DNA from: Flavobacterium macrobrachii
GTDB lineage: Bacteria > Bacteroidota > Bacteroidia > Flavobacteriales > Flavobacteriaceae
NCBI RefSeq assembly: GCF_014486675.1
Contig: NZ_JACTAC010000003.1
Span: forward strand, 45,954 to 109,953
Length of the DNA: 64,000 nucleotides
Direction of reading: 5' to 3'
Below are positions 46,616-54,191 of the stretch, piece after piece. How positions within the stretch are numbered: position 1 is the first letter of the stretch; every line of letters begins with the position of its first letter. The translations under genes were made by a program, and so were the position numbers. A model generated the notes under the pieces. That model did no database searches. It was not told where the DNA came from and saw only the letters and a list, made by a program, of their open reading frames with translations.

Positions 46616-49280
46616 ATAGTTTATAACTAATAGAAAACAAAGCTATTCGCGGTAAAACAAAGGTGCTTCGCTGACTAATTACAAAATCGGAGAATGAAAA
46701 ATCGTTCTTGGCTTTTATATCAAATAAATTATTGATGGATAATTCAAAACCAAAAGGACTGTTCTTTTTTTGATATCGTAACGAAGTATTAGCCACTTCA
46801 AAAAAGTTACTTTGGTTGCTGTTGTCTGAATTTTTTAGATTGTAATAATCTATTTTATAAATCCAATTTTTTAAGATACTGATTTCAAAATCGGCATTGA
46901 TGCCTTCTGTTTCAAAGTTGGATTTGGTTAAACCCGAAAATTGACTAAAACCTTTGGTGTAACCAATACTAAAATCGGGCCATTTTTTGTAAGCGGTTTT
47001 TATTGAAATTCCTAAATCTTGACTGTTTCTATTGTTGGTTGTTGTCACGGAGTTTAATTCTTGAATGTAATTGAACCAGCTCAAATTACTATCAAATTTT
47101 AATGAAAATCGGTATATTTTTTTACTTATGGAACCAAAAAAACGATAATTTGTTTCTGGATTATCTGTTAGTATTGGTGTGTTGAATTGATTAATTCCGT
47201 CAAGTTCTATGACGTTTCTAGTAGTTTTTACTTTCTTGTTCATACTTGCGTTGGCAGTAACTATTATGCCACGATACATATTCATTTTGGAATAACGCAA
47301 GCTTGCCGAATGGTATCTTTCGTTTTCTAAAAGTGCATTTCCTTTGAAAACCGAGTTGTAACTTTGTAAACTAAATCTATTTGCCAATTGACTAACTTCG
47401 GGAAAGTCATTTACTAATCGATAGGTAAAATTTAGATTTTCCGATTTATTGAATTCAAAATCACTATTCCATTGAGGTTGCAAAAGTGTTTTTGACAACG
47501 AATAATTACCATCCAACTGATTGGTTTTTAGATCATATTGATGTAAGTACAAACCCGGTTTGTTCGTCCATTTACCAATTTTGAATTTGTATTCTACACC
47601 AACATAAGCATCATTTAAATTATAAATGCTATTGTTTCCAAATCCTGCGGAAGCAAAATCATTAATTGTACCATCGGTTAATAATTGTTTTTCTGAGGTT
47701 AACAAATTAGAATAGCCATAATTATTTCCAATAACCGAATACATATGATTAAAATTATTGATAATCCAATAATGTTTAAATAACGCATCAACGCTGTTGT
47801 TTTTTACTTTTTTGATTTGTTCTATGGTATAATCAGTATCGCTTTGCAACGGAATTAATCCTGCTAAAAACGGTTGATCAGTCAACCAAAGTTTTGAAGG
47901 TCTATTGTTTTCATACGCTTGATTGACTACAAATGTTGTGGTATGATTACTGTTTTTGTATTGTTTGTGCCATTCGACATATTGTTTTATAGAAACGTTG
48001 TCGGCTTTACTAATTGTCTCAAAAGTATTCGAGTTAATATTGGTAATCGAGTTAATCACGTTGTCCATATCATTGGTACTCGATTGATATTGGGCGTTGT
48101 AGTACCATTTTTCTTTTTTGTTAGGATTGTAATCTAACTTGACATTACCAATTCCTAAAACCGAACGATTATCATTGTTTTGAGTTTGATTTTCAAAAGC
48201 AACTGTACTATTTTGAAGGTATTCATTGTTGCTTTCTGATTTGGATGCCATAAACACTTTAGAAAAAATAGAATAACCCGAAATGGCTAACTTGGGCGAA
48301 GCATCAATACTAAAATTGAGTGCGCCAAACTGAGATTTGTTTTCCACTACATCGGTATTGTCATTAGTAAACGAATACAAATTAGTAAACGATTTTCTAC
48401 CCGAAAGAAAACTACTCACACCACCATCAAAACGCATTAAATCTTCAAACGTGAATGTGCTTCGACCAATGTTGTTGCTATCGCCAATGAAACTCAGATT
48501 GGTTTTTGGCGAATAATAAAACAAACCTGAATGTAGCAAATGATAACCAGTATCGTTTGCCACGCCAACGCCAGCTTCAATATCGCCAAAGATGAATTTC
48601 TTTTTGTCTTCTTTTAGTTTTACGTTCATCGCAAGGTCTTCACTGTCGGACACTTGTTTCATAAAACCTACTTCGTTAAAATGATCAATGACTTCTATTT
48701 TGTCTAGCGCATCAGCAGGAATATTTTCTACGGCAAGCTTGCTTCCGCCACCAAAGAATGATTTACCTTCCACAAGCATTTTAGTTACTTTTTTTCCTTG
48801 AACGGTAACATTTCCTTTTTTATCTACTTCAACTCCAGGAAGCTTTTCAAGTACTTCTTTCATCTTCCTTTCGTTACCGTTAGCAAATGATTTTACGTCA
48901 TAGGTAAGCGTATCTTTTTTAATAATGATTGGTTTATACTCGTGCTTGATTATGATTTCTTTGAGTTGTTGACCTGTTGCTTTTAGTTTGAAATTATGGG
49001 TTAAAACTGTAGAATTTGGCTCAATAAGTAACACTTGCTCATTAAAGCCAATATAAGAAGCCGTTACTTCATACTTCACGTTTTTCTCTAACTCTAACTT
49101 GTATCGACCTTTGTTATCAGCAATAGCAAATTTGAGTTGTGCATTTTCGCTCTTGGGCAAGGCAATGATATTAGCACTTTCTAAAGGATTGTTTAAAGAA
49201 TCAGAAACCACACCAGTGATAGTGTGGGTTTGGGAGAAGGAAAGAGTAGAAATGAGAAGGAAGAAATATAATTTAATCAC
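46614..49280 (-). CDS. CarboxypepD_reg/outer-membrane beta-barrel protein of the GLPGLI cassette
   Basis: An 888-residue outer-membrane protein with signal FFLLISTLSFSQ. Residues 18-100 form a CarboxypepD_reg domain (HTITGVVSDSLNNPLESAN ... TASYIGFNE), then a plug-like region (DTLTYDVKSFANGNERKMK, VLEKLPGVEVDKKG). The remaining 650 residues are barrel strands of the OMP_b-brl type. It is the last gene of a transcription unit beginning with a small Cys peptide and a GLPGLI gene. The role may be export or reception of the small peptide. Two truncated copies of its first 60 codons lie upstream. Confidence 0.87.
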   Translation of the reverse strand: MIKLYFFLLISTLSFSQTHTITGVVSDSLNNPLESANIIALPKSENAQLKFAIADNKGRYKLELEKNVKYEVTASYIGFNEQVLLIEPNSTVLTHNFKLKATGQQLKEIIIKHEYKPIIIKKDTLTYDVKSFANGNERKMKEVLEKLPGVEVDKKGNVTVQGKKVTKMLVEGKSFFGGGSKLAVENIPADALDKIEVIDHFNEVGFMKQVSDSEDLAMNVKLKEDKKKFIFGDIEAGVGVANDTGYHLLHSGLFYYSPKTNLSFIGDSNNIGRSTFTFEDLMRFDGGVSSFLSGRKSFTNLYSFTNDNTDVVENKSQFGALNFSIDASPKLAISGYSIFSKVFMASKSESNNEYLQNSTVAFENQTQNNDNRSVLGIGNVKLDYNPNKKEKWYYNAQYQSSTNDMDNVINSITNINSNTFETISKADNVSIKQYVEWHKQYKNSNHTTTFVVNQAYENNRPSKLWLTDQPFLAGLIPLQSDTDYTIEQIKKVKNNSVDALFKHYWIINNFNHMYSVIGNNYGYSNLLTSEKQLLTDGTINDFASAGFGNNSIYNLNDAYVGVEYKFKIGKWTNKPGLYLHQYDLKTNQLDGNYSLSKTLLQPQWNSDFEFNKSENLNFTYRLVNDFPEVSQLANRFSLQSYNSVFKGNALLENERYHSASLRYSKMNMYRGIIVTANASMNKKVKTTRNVIELDGINQFNTPILTDNPETNYRFFGSISKKIYRFSLKFDSNLSWFNYIQELNSVTTTNNRNSQDLGISIKTAYKKWPDFSIGYTKGFSQFSGLTKSNFETEGINADFEISILKNWIYKIDYYNLKNSDNSNQSNFFEVANTSLRYQKKNSPFGFELSINNLFDIKAKNDFSFSDFVISQRSTFVLPRIALFSISYKL

Positions 49281-49291
49281 TACAGTAATTT

Positions 49292-50029
49292 TTATCTCAT
49301 TTCATTCATTTTTTTATAATTTTCTGCGAGTACTTTTCTGAAATCTTCTTCAGTAACATATTTACCATGTACTGGTCTTTCTATTTTCGTTAAAGTTTTA
49401 TCATTTAAGTCAATACTCGTTGCATAAAAATAAACTCTACCATTAAAAGTCCCCTCAAGCACTAAACCTGGTAATCCGTCAAGACCCATAGGTCCAAAAC
49501 TATAAGGTAATGATGGAGCAAACCAAACTACAGGATTAAAACTTAAACTCATTTTCCTATTATCGTCATATTCTTCATAATGGCAAGTAGCTTTGTAACA
49601 AGTATATCCGTCAATAACTTTTGTTTCACTACTAACAACCCATTTGTATTGCTCAAATGATTTTACAACATTAAATAATTCATCCAAAGAAGTGGTTTGT
49701 TTAATCTTCTCCTTTTTTAGTAAATCTTTATAATATAATTCATTTGAAAGTCCTCGGGTTATTTGGTATTCTATACTTTGGTCATCAAGATTAATATTGT
49801 CAACTAGTCTGTAAATACTTTTGGTTTTATCAAAAAACAACTCAAATTCAAATGACTCTTGATATTGAGTAATTTTATCTCTTAATTTAGAGTCTTTTAC
49901 GCTCTCGGAATCCTTATATAAACTAGATTTATATATTACTTTAAAAATATCATTTTTGCTTTCATTTTTTTGTTGAGCAAATGAATTGAGGCTCATAAAA
50001 GTCAAAAATGAAATGATTATTTTATTCAT
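49292..50029 (-). CDS. GLPGLI family protein (cassette B)
   Basis: A 245-residue secreted protein with signal FLTFMSLNSFAQQ. The family motif appears as GLDGLPGLVLEG, preceded by SYGFG-type text (PSLPYSFGPMG). GLPGLI proteins are a Bacteroidota family of unknown role, often next to CarboxypepD_reg barrels. It lies between the small peptide gene (57 bases upstream) and the complete barrel gene (11 bases downstream). The two GLPGLI proteins in the array are clearly related but diverged. Confidence 0.88.
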   Translation of the reverse strand: MNKIIISFLTFMSLNSFAQQKNESKNDIFKVIYKSSLYKDSESVKDSKLRDKITQYQESFEFELFFDKTKSIYRLVDNINLDDQSIEYQITRGLSNELYYKDLLKKEKIKQTTSLDELFNVVKSFEQYKWVVSSETKVIDGYTCYKATCHYEEYDDNRKMSLSFNPVVWFAPSLPYSFGPMGLDGLPGLVLEGTFNGRVYFYATSIDLNDKTLTKIERPVHGKYVTEEDFRKVLAENYKKMNEMR

Positions 50030-50085
50030 AATTTTAAAATATTAAACCATCAGCAATCAATTATTGATTGTTGATGGTTGTTCTT

Positions 50086-50328
50086 TTATCCTTCAATTAA
50101 GCGAACTGTTTTAGTTAATGATCTGCAATAGTTTAAGTAAGCTTGATAGATAAACGCTCTTACCTCAGATGACAAGCACCCATAAGCTTGTTCGTAGTTA
50201 TCCGTATCCATTGCAGCTTGAGTTGCACACGTTGGTGTTACTTCAATTTCTTCTAGGTCAATAGTATTTGCAATACTAACACTACTAAACGCTACTAGTG
50301 CTACTGCACTAAAAAATAATTTTTTCAT
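50086..50328 (-). CDS. Secreted small three-Cys peptide (cassette B)
   Basis: An 80-residue precursor. Residues 1-20 are a signal peptide (MKKLFFSAVALVAFSSVS, then IA) nearly identical to that of the second peptide at 51440, and NTI follows in both. The mature part is different and has Cys34, Cys51 and Cys68, each 17 apart. It heads the transcription unit of GLPGLI B and the barrel. Conserved leader and variable body suggest a ligand, toxin or structural peptide handled by the neighbouring proteins; that is inference. Confidence 0.75.
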   Translation of the reverse strand: MKKLFFSAVALVAFSSVSIANTIDLEEIEVTPTCATQAAMDTDNYEQAYGCLSSEVRAFIYQAYLNYCRSLTKTVRLIEG

Positions 50329-50382
50329 TTTTTCTAATTTTTAAATTTATAAATAATTTCTTGGTTAACCAATGTAAAATTG

Positions 50383-50397
50383 AAAAAAAAAAAAAAA
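50383..50397. promoter_or_regulatory. Poly-A tract (15) upstream of peptide B
   Basis: Fifteen A (T on the coding strand) 55 bases before the peptide B start codon, followed toward the gene by TTTTACA and the palindrome GGTTAACC. The same layout occurs at 51741-51757. It may be an upstream promoter element and could vary in length. Confidence 0.6.
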
Positions 50398-50457
50398 GAT
50401 TTTTTCACATTTTTAGAAATTATTAACATAAATTTAACGAGAATAATAGTGATTGGT

Positions 50458-50676
50458 TTAATGTTTAAACAAAATAATAAATACTAATTTCAACCGATAT
50501 TTTTCTTTGTTATCAGCAATAGCAAATTTTAATTGTGCATTTTCGCTCTTAGGCAAAGCAATAATATTGGCACTTTCTAACGGATTGTTTAAAGAATCAG
50601 AAACCACACCAGTAATAGTGTGGGTTTGAGAGAAGGAAAATGTAGAGAAAAGAAGAAATAGAAGTATTTTTTGCAT
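50458..50676 (-). pseudogene. Truncated barrel gene: signal and CarboxypepD_reg stub (cassette A)
   Basis: A 72-codon frame starting directly after the GLPGLI A stop. Residues 13-57 repeat the complete barrel protein almost exactly (THTITGVVSDSLNNPLESAN, then ALPKSENAQLKFAIADNK), and it then ends after KLVFIILFKH. The DNA is about 90 percent identical to 49110-49250 by eye. It is the remaining start of a lost barrel gene. Confidence 0.88.
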
Positions 50677-51372
50677 TTAATTTCCTGACAATACTTTACG
50701 TTCATATTCTTCTTGAGTTATTGTTTTTCCTTTTGGGAAATCTATTTTTATCTCTTTATCAAAAAGTTCAATTTTGGTTGCTAGAAAGGTTGTATCCCAA
50801 TCTTGCAGTTCTAATATCAAACCAGGTAATCCATTATAATTTTTTGGACCATAAGAAAATGGTAAATTTGGTGCAAACCAAGCTGTAATTATTCTTGTTT
50901 TTATTTTTTTATCTCTTGCTAAATAGTCATACTCATATATTGCTTTGTAGCAAAGATAATTGTCGATTGTCTTTGTTTCGGTTGTGATTTTCCAATCCTT
51001 TTTTAAATAAGTGTTTTCGATAGTATAACCATCATTTTTTAGAAAAAATTCTTTATTTTCATTACTGTTTAGATAGTAATGAAAATCACTTGTAAACCTC
51101 TTTGCTGCCAATTGGTAGATTAGATCTTCTTTTAATTCTTGATTACTTAAATCTTCCATATAATAGAATGCAGATTGATGTGAATTAAACTCTAAAATGA
51201 ATTTTTGTTTTTCAGCATTTTTTATAATTTCATTAACTATTTCTTTTTGCTTAGCATCTTCTTTAACTTCGAAAGCAATTGGTTTTATAATGTATGTTAC
51301 ATTACCTGATTTCTGCCCACTTAAATAAGCTACATTTACAAGTAATATGAATGTTAAAATTTTAAACTTCAT
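50677..51372 (-). CDS. GLPGLI family protein (cassette A)
   Basis: A 231-residue secreted protein (signal MKFKILTFILLVNVAYLSGQ; the ATG at 51372 puts the signal at the start). The family motif reads KNYNGLPGLILELQDWD, with APNLPFSYGPKN before it. It is paralogous to the GLPGLI protein at 49292 and lies downstream of peptide A. Its partner barrel gene is reduced to a stub. Confidence 0.88.
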   Translation of the reverse strand: MKFKILTFILLVNVAYLSGQKSGNVTYIIKPIAFEVKEDAKQKEIVNEIIKNAEKQKFILEFNSHQSAFYYMEDLSNQELKEDLIYQLAAKRFTSDFHYYLNSNENKEFFLKNDGYTIENTYLKKDWKITTETKTIDNYLCYKAIYEYDYLARDKKIKTRIITAWFAPNLPFSYGPKNYNGLPGLILELQDWDTTFLATKIELFDKEIKIDFPKGKTITQEEYERKVLSGN

Positions 51373-51439
51373 GTTTTTATAAATAAAAATACTGTCCAAA
51401 AAAATATTTATATCTTTTCTTTGGACAGTAAGAATAATA

Positions 51440-51685
51440 TTAATGTTTTATTAGAGTTGTATTCTTTAAACATAGATTTAATGCATCTTGGTACATAGCA
51501 TTATAAGTAGCATCTGGAAGATTACATCCTGGATCCACAGAAATCATAACATCAGCTGCAACATTAGAGCAAAAATCAGTTTTTGGATCATCCATTACTT
51601 TTTTCTCATCAATCTCAATAGTATTCGCCATCGAAACACTGCTAAAAGCTACTAGTGCTACAGCACTAAAAAATAATTTTTTCAT
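51440..51685 (-). CDS. Secreted small three-Cys peptide (cassette A)
   Basis: An 81-residue precursor sharing the first 18 residues (MKKLFFSAVALVAFSSVS), then MANTI, with peptide B. The mature part has Cys39, Cys54 and Cys72 and little other similarity, except the Asn-Leu-Cys near the end against Asn-Tyr-Cys in B. It heads the second cassette. Function unknown. Confidence 0.75.
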   Translation of the reverse strand: MKKLFFSAVALVAFSSVSMANTIEIDEKKVMDDPKTDFCSNVAADVMISVDPGCNLPDATYNAMYQDALNLCLKNTTLIKH

Positions 51686-51740
51686 TTTGTTTTAAAATTT
51701 AAAGTTAAAAATATTTGTTTGGTTAACCATTGTAAAAGTG

Positions 51741-51757
51741 AAAAAAAAAAAAAAAAA
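51741..51757. promoter_or_regulatory. Poly-A tract (17) upstream of peptide A
   Basis: Seventeen A, 56 bases before the peptide A start, with the same flanking TTTTACAATGGTTAACC on the coding strand as in cassette B. Confidence 0.6.
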
Positions 51758-51804
51758 TAGCTTTTCAAAATTTTTATATATTTTTAACAATAATTTAACA
51801 AGCT

Positions 51805-51945
51805 CTACCTTAGTGTAGAATTAGTTTTATGTTGTACAAGCATAAGAAGAGTTATTCTTTCTGTTGGATTATTGATACTATCCGAAACTACACCGGTAAT
51901 AGTGTGGGTTTGAGAGAAGGAAAATGAGTAAAAGAGTAATAAAAA
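51805..51945 (-). pseudogene. Third, decayed barrel N-terminus stub
   Basis: The frame encodes SFSFSQTHTITGVVSDS followed by INNPTERI, matching the first part of the barrel protein, and then drifts into unrelated codons. It marks the former end of a third cassette. Its apparent ATG at 51990 lies on DNA that belongs to a different remnant, so no intact start exists. Confidence 0.75.
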
Positions 51946-52104
51946 GCAAAAGCCACAGGTTATTTTGCAGAAACTCAAAATATTCATCAATCTGAAAAAC
52001 TTATTGAACAGTATGAATTGCGTATTAAAGATAAAGAAACTATTATTTCAAATCAAATAGAAATGATTAAACAGCTCAAAGAATTGCTTGATAAAAAACA
52101 ATAA
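51943..52104 (+). pseudogene. C-terminal remnant of a coiled-coil gene, possibly an XRE regulator
   Basis: An open stretch of 53 codons without a start, following two stops (51937-51942). It encodes EKLIEQYELRIKDKETIIS and IEMIKQLKELLDKKQ and a proper stop, a heptad-like end seen in Bacteroidota XRE regulators. The front of the gene is gone; the break coincides with the end of the third barrel stub. Confidence 0.6.
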
Positions 52105-52117
52105 TTGTTTTTTTGTT

Positions 52118-52196
52118 AACTAAAATATACTTTCTCAATTATAGATTATTCTTATAGTGTTTTTAGTTTTATTTTAACATAATCTATAATTGCTTA
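52118..52196. repeat. 79-bp repeat unit 1 with perfect 14-bp inverted repeat
   Basis: Unit 1 of two. The arms CAATTATAGATTAT (52136-52149) and ATAATCTATAATTG (52179-52192) are a perfect inverted repeat around 29 bases. Confidence 0.85.
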
Positions 52197-52201
52197 ATGC
52201 A

Positions 52202-52280
52202 AACTAAAATATACTTTCTCAATTATAGTATTTGCTTATACCTTTTTTAGTTTTGCTTTAACAAAATTTATAATTGCTTA
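52202..52280. repeat. 79-bp repeat unit 2
   Basis: Same length as unit 1 and five bases after it. It begins with the same 27 bases as unit 1 and ends with TATAATTGCTTA. The arms are less perfect here (CAATTATA/TATAATTG). Confidence 0.85.
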
Positions 52281-52482
52281 TTATAAATTTAAAATAGTTT
52301 ATTCATTTATTATTTTCGTTTAAGTGTTTTTAATAATCATTTAAGTTGTTTTTATGTTTTATTAAATATTGTTTTTAAGTGTTAAATATTTGATAAATTT
52401 TTAATTTTTGTTTCTTTTGGTATATGATTTGTAAATTTTTTACTAATTAAAATAATGTTTAACTAGTAAAAAATTAGAAATC
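52281..52482. other. AT-rich leader of the small basic protein gene
   Basis: About 200 bases of extreme AT content with several ATATTTG/TGATTTG-like boxes and AACTAGTAAAAAATTAG just before the ATG. No gene or clear promoter match was found. Confidence 0.5.
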
Positions 52483-52833
52483 ATGGCACGTAGAAAATTA
52501 GGAAGAGTGTTAGACCTTGAAAAAGGTAAGAAAAGATTAGCGGCAGTAAAAAGTATTGATCCACTTTTGGATTTAGGTAACGGAATTGAAGTTCCAAAAT
52601 ATGAAGCTGAGGTTACTTCATTAGAAACAAAATTGCAGGTATACAATACTGCATTAAGTACTATTGATGGTTTGTATAATGATTGTATTGCTCAAATAGA
52701 TGTGTTAAAAGATTGGAACGAAAGAATTCTTACTGGAGTTGCAACTAAATATGGAAAAAATAGTTCAGAGTATGAAATGGCTGGAGGTGTAAGAAAAAGT
52801 GAACGTAAAAATGCAAAAAACAAAAATATTTAA
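52483..52833 (+). CDS. Small basic coiled-coil protein, unknown function
   Basis: A 116-residue soluble protein. The N-terminus MARRKLGRVLDLEKGKKRL is basic. Residues 40-80 are predicted helical (EAEVTSLETKLQVYNTALST). The end, KYGKNSSEYEMAGGVRKSERK, resembles a conserved motif I recall from uncharacterised proteins of Bacteroidota and cyanobacteria; not verified. It is the last gene inside the direct-repeat segment and has its own long AT-rich leader. Confidence 0.75.
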   Translation: MARRKLGRVLDLEKGKKRLAAVKSIDPLLDLGNGIEVPKYEAEVTSLETKLQVYNTALSTIDGLYNDCIAQIDVLKDWNERILTGVATKYGKNSSEYEMAGGVRKSERKNAKNKNI

Positions 52834-52847
52834 AACGTATTGTTAAG

Positions 52848-52885
52848 ATTAAAAAAGAAAACGCTGATTAATACCAGCGTTTTTT
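52848..52885. repeat. 38-bp direct repeat, right copy (with terminator)
   Basis: Identical to 46577-46614. It contains the last six codons of the helicase (KKRWY and stop, minus strand) and, on the plus strand, codons equal to the end of the histidine kinase, although no kinase is present here. Confidence 0.95.
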
Positions 52886-54121
52886 GTTTTTCTTTGAAGC
52901 TTCCGATTTTCTTGAGTTGTTCTTTCCGTTTTGTTTCTTTTTGTTTCTCAAATCAGGTTTTGCATCTGGATTTGGAACAGTCTCTTTCCAAGGAAACGGA
53001 TGATCTTTTATCGTTTTTACGTTTACTTTAATCAGTTTTTGAATGTCTTTCCAGTAAACTTCTTCGTCTTTTCCGCAGAATGAAATTGATATTCCACCGT
53101 TTCCAGCTCGACCAGTTCTTCCTATTCGGTGAACATAGGTTTCTGGAATATTAGGCAAATCAAAATTGATAACGTAAGGTAAACTTTCGATGTCAATGCC
53201 TCGAGCGGCAATATCGGTAGCAACTAAAACGGTAATTTCTTTATTTTTAAAACTGTCTAAAACTCGTTGACGCGCCGTTTGCGATTTATCGCCATGAATA
53301 GCTTCGGCATTTACACCTTGCTTTTTCAAAGCTTTAACTACGTTATCAGCACCGTGTTTGGTTCTAACAAAAACCAAAACATTACTCAGATTTTCATTTC
53401 TAATCAAATGATATAACAAACCGCGTTTATCTGATTTGTCAACAAAATAAACTTGCTGTTGAATGATTTCGGCGGTAGAAGAAACTGGCGTAACCGAAAC
53501 ATATTCGGGTTTTGTTAAAAAACTATCAGCCAATTCACGAATTGCCATTGGCATTGTTGCCGAAAACAAAAGTGTTTGTCTATTAGTTGGAACCAATTTG
53601 ACGATTTTTCTAACATCATTGATAAAACCCATGTCGAGCATCAAATCCGATTCGTCTAAAACTAAGTAGTGAAGGCTATCAAAATTAACAAAGCCTTGTT
53701 TGTGCAAATCCAATAATCTTCCTGGTGTTGCAATTAAAATATCAACACCTTTTTTTAGTTGGTCAACTTGCGGCACTTGAGAAACGCCACCAAAAATGGT
53801 TAGTTGTCTCAAATTAGTATATTTTCCATACGTATCGAAGCTTTCACCAATTTGAACTGCAAGTTCGCGAGTTGGTGTTACTACTAGACAACGAATTTCT
53901 TTAGTTTTTTTTGATGAACCCACCATTCGGTGAAGGTTGTGAATAATAGGAATGGCAAAGGCTGCCGTTTTTCCGGTTCCAGTTTGTGCGCAACCAACCA
54001 AGTCTTTTCCAGCTAAAATAAATGGAATAGCTTTTTCTTGAATTGGTGTTGGGCTAGTATATCCTTCTTCAAAAACGGCTCTTTGAATACTTTTGGACAA
54101 TGATAAATCTTCGAATAACAT
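52868..54121 (-). CDS. DEAD-box RNA helicase (RhlE-like)
   Basis: A 417-residue helicase. Visible are the Q motif (TSPTPIQEKAIP), AQTGTGKTAAFA (I), PTRELAVQ (Ia), LDESDLMLDMGF (II, DESD in place of DEAD), SATMP (III) and HRIGRTGRAG (VI). The tail is short and basic (KKKQNGKNNSRKSEASKKNKK). It is a compact RhlE-type protein, without the DbpA domain of the helicase at 38.7 kb. Its stop lies in the 38-bp repeat. Confidence 0.93.
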   Translation of the reverse strand: MLFEDLSLSKSIQRAVFEEGYTSPTPIQEKAIPFILAGKDLVGCAQTGTGKTAAFAIPIIHNLHRMVGSSKKTKEIRCLVVTPTRELAVQIGESFDTYGKYTNLRQLTIFGGVSQVPQVDQLKKGVDILIATPGRLLDLHKQGFVNFDSLHYLVLDESDLMLDMGFINDVRKIVKLVPTNRQTLLFSATMPMAIRELADSFLTKPEYVSVTPVSSTAEIIQQQVYFVDKSDKRGLLYHLIRNENLSNVLVFVRTKHGADNVVKALKKQGVNAEAIHGDKSQTARQRVLDSFKNKEITVLVATDIAARGIDIESLPYVINFDLPNIPETYVHRIGRTGRAGNGGISISFCGKDEEVYWKDIQKLIKVNVKTIKDHPFPWKETVPNPDAKPDLRNKKKQNGKNNSRKSEASKKNKKRWY

Positions 54122-54191
54122 AAATATTACTTACTATTTTTTGTAAGTTGGGGCAAAGATAGGTTTTTTAAAATGAATAGATTTCAGCAGA

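Larger units (their letters stand above)
46615..52847. other. 6.2-kb accessory segment between 38-bp direct repeats
   Basis: The segment carries the tandem peptide-GLPGLI-barrel array, a coiled-coil gene remnant, two 79-bp repeats and one small intact gene. Both borders are the same 38-bp sequence, located where the histidine kinase and the helicase end. No transposase or integrase is present, so the means of entry is not visible. Confidence 0.7.

Noticed and set aside
51805..51990. 61-codon frame as a real small secreted protein
   Set aside because: Its first 20 codons lie antisense on another gene remnant and the rest is a decayed barrel N-terminus.
46615..52847. Insertion sequence or prophage
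   Set aside because: No transposase, integrase or phage gene is found and the ends are direct, not inverted, repeats.
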